Of a stretch of DNA of 6,372 nucleotides, positions 6,110 to 6,372 are shown piece by piece. The notes under the pieces were generated by a model. The model saw only the letters and a list, made by a program, of their open reading frames with translations, did no database searches and was not told the origin of the DNA. Location: assembly GCA_030637845.1 (NCBI GenBank), contig DAOWFT010000164.1, positions 1 to 6,372 on the forward strand. The letters are read 5' to 3'. Both the position numbers and the translations under genes were made by a program. This DNA is from Thalassospiraceae bacterium (GTDB lineage Bacteria > Pseudomonadota > Alphaproteobacteria > Rhodospirillales > Magnetovibrionaceae). The stretch's first letter is position 1. Each line of letters opens with the position of its first letter.

Positions 6110-6137
6110 TTGACAGCAACCGCTTTCAGGCTCTAAT
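6110..6137 (+). promoter_or_regulatory. Promoter of the tRNA-Met gene
   Basis: A perfect TTGACA (6110-6115), a 16-base spacer and TCTAAT (6132-6137, five of six). The bases after the -10 are very G/C-rich (ACGGGCGCC, 6138-6146), the kind of discriminator found at stable-RNA promoters under stringent control by ppGpp. Transcription would start near 6144, about 27 bases before the mature tRNA. Confidence 0.72.
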
Positions 6138-6145
6138 ACGGGCGC

Positions 6146-6166
6146 CACGCCAAGGTTTATGGCGTG
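6146..6166 (+). other. Hairpin in the tRNA 5' leader
   Basis: A perfect seven-base-pair stem, CACGCCA (6146-6152) with TGGCGTG (6160-6166), and a seven-base loop. It starts close to the predicted transcription start and ends four bases before the tRNA 5' end. No T-run follows, so it is not a terminator. It probably folds the leader away from the tRNA and so assists RNase P processing, or shields the primary 5' end. Confidence 0.5.
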
Positions 6167-6170
6167 TTGT

Positions 6171-6247
6171 GGCTGGGTAGCTCAGCTGGTTAGAGCGCGG
6201 CACTCATAATGCCGAGGTCGGCAGTTCAAGTCTGCCTCCAGCTACCA
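6171..6247 (+). tRNA. tRNA-Met (CAT), elongator type
   Basis: A complete 77-base cloverleaf with encoded CCA. Acceptor GGCTGGG (6171-6177) pairs with TCCAGCT (6237-6243), with G-U at both ends. The D arm is GCTC/GAGC, the anticodon stem CGGCA/TGCCG, the anticodon CAT at 6205-6207, and the T arm GGCAG/CTGCC with loop TTCAAGT. It lacks the three G-C pairs of an initiator anticodon stem and has a paired 1-72 position, so it is not the initiator. An isoleucine tRNA with lysidine-modified CAT is the alternative; the overall sequence looks closer to elongator tRNA-Met of alphaproteobacteria. Confidence 0.96.
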
Positions 6248-6250
6248 ATA

Positions 6251-6289
6251 AAAACCCCCCGGTTCCTGAAAATGGAGCCGGGGGGTTTT
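6251..6289 (+). terminator. Strong, probably bidirectional, Rho-independent terminator
   Basis: Sixteen-base arms (6251-6266 and 6274-6289) pair throughout, with one G-U, around the loop TGAAAAT, and a six-pair C/G run makes the stem very stable. TTTT ends the right arm and AATTTT follows. On the opposite strand the stem ends in TTTTTATT, so it can also stop the leftward gene that ends at 6294. It lies three bases after the tRNA CCA. Confidence 0.92.
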
Positions 6290-6293
6290 AATT

Positions 6294-6372
6294 TTATGCC
6301 GCGCGGATGAGCGACGAATGCAGCGTGAAGCTGTCTTCCACATAGTCCAGCAGGAAGTGCACACCGTCATCA
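6294..6372 (-). CDS. C-terminal end of an unidentified gene (cut by window edge)
   Basis: The frame entering from the right edge on the - strand is open for 25 codons and ends at TAA (6296-6294). The last residues include VHFLLDYVEDSFTLHSSLI and end with RAA. The coding strand is GC-rich at third positions (for example CTG CTG, GTG, ACG CTG), as expected for real coding, and a strong terminator lies just beyond the stop. I do not recognise the family from this fragment; most of the gene is outside the window. Confidence 0.6.
   Translation of the reverse strand, partial: DDGVHFLLDYVEDSFTLHSSLIRAA

Noticed and set aside
6171..6247. tRNA gene as an integration site for a mobile element.
   Set aside because: No integrase gene and no repeat of the tRNA 3' end is visible in the window, and a housekeeping-style terminator follows directly.
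6171..6247. Initiator tRNA-fMet.
   Set aside because: The anticodon stem lacks three consecutive G-C pairs and the first acceptor position is paired (G-U) rather than mismatched.

Overview
The window looks like an ordinary chromosomal segment of a Gram-negative proteobacterium, most likely an alphaproteobacterium of medium GC. The basis is the elongator-type tRNA-Met with a G1-U72 closing pair and an encoded CCA, the AcuI-type reductase, the type II PyrC, and a periplasmic amino-acid-binding protein with a Sec signal peptide. The lineage call is an inference from family resemblance, not a search result. There is no sign of a phage, plasmid, insertion sequence or CRISPR array.

Left part (1-2648, + strand): after what may be the tail of an upstream gene and a weak terminator, a TATAAT-type promoter leads into three closely spaced genes. 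These are a stand-alone cyclic-nucleotide-binding domain protein (140-634), dihydroorotase PyrC (663-1715) and a ten-helix DMT/EamA transporter (1731-2648). Gaps of 28 and 15 bases suggest one operon. The PyrC start is preceded by an 11-base direct repeat and a small hairpin that covers the only ribosome-binding-like sequence.

Middle part (2652-4859, - strand): a polar amino-acid ABC importer, read right to left as binding protein, HisQ-type permease and HisM-type permease. A terminator-like hairpin lies between the binding protein and the permeases, which probably sets a high ratio of binding protein to membrane subunits. The ATPase gene is absent from the operon. The last permease ends only 3 bases from the end of the convergent DMT gene.

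Right part (4860-6372): a 194-base divergent intergenic region with phased T-tracts and a fair + strand promoter separates the importer from an AcuI/YhdH-family acryloyl-CoA reductase (5054-6070). Next comes a compact tRNA-Met(CAT) unit: strong promoter, leader hairpin, tRNA and strong terminator (6110-6289). The window closes with the last 25 codons of an unidentified gene on the - strand, which can share the tRNA terminator.

I found no clearly new multi-gene system. The points most worth checking are the cyclic-nucleotide sensor joined to pyrC, the missing importer ATPase, and the hairpin layout between binding protein and permeases.
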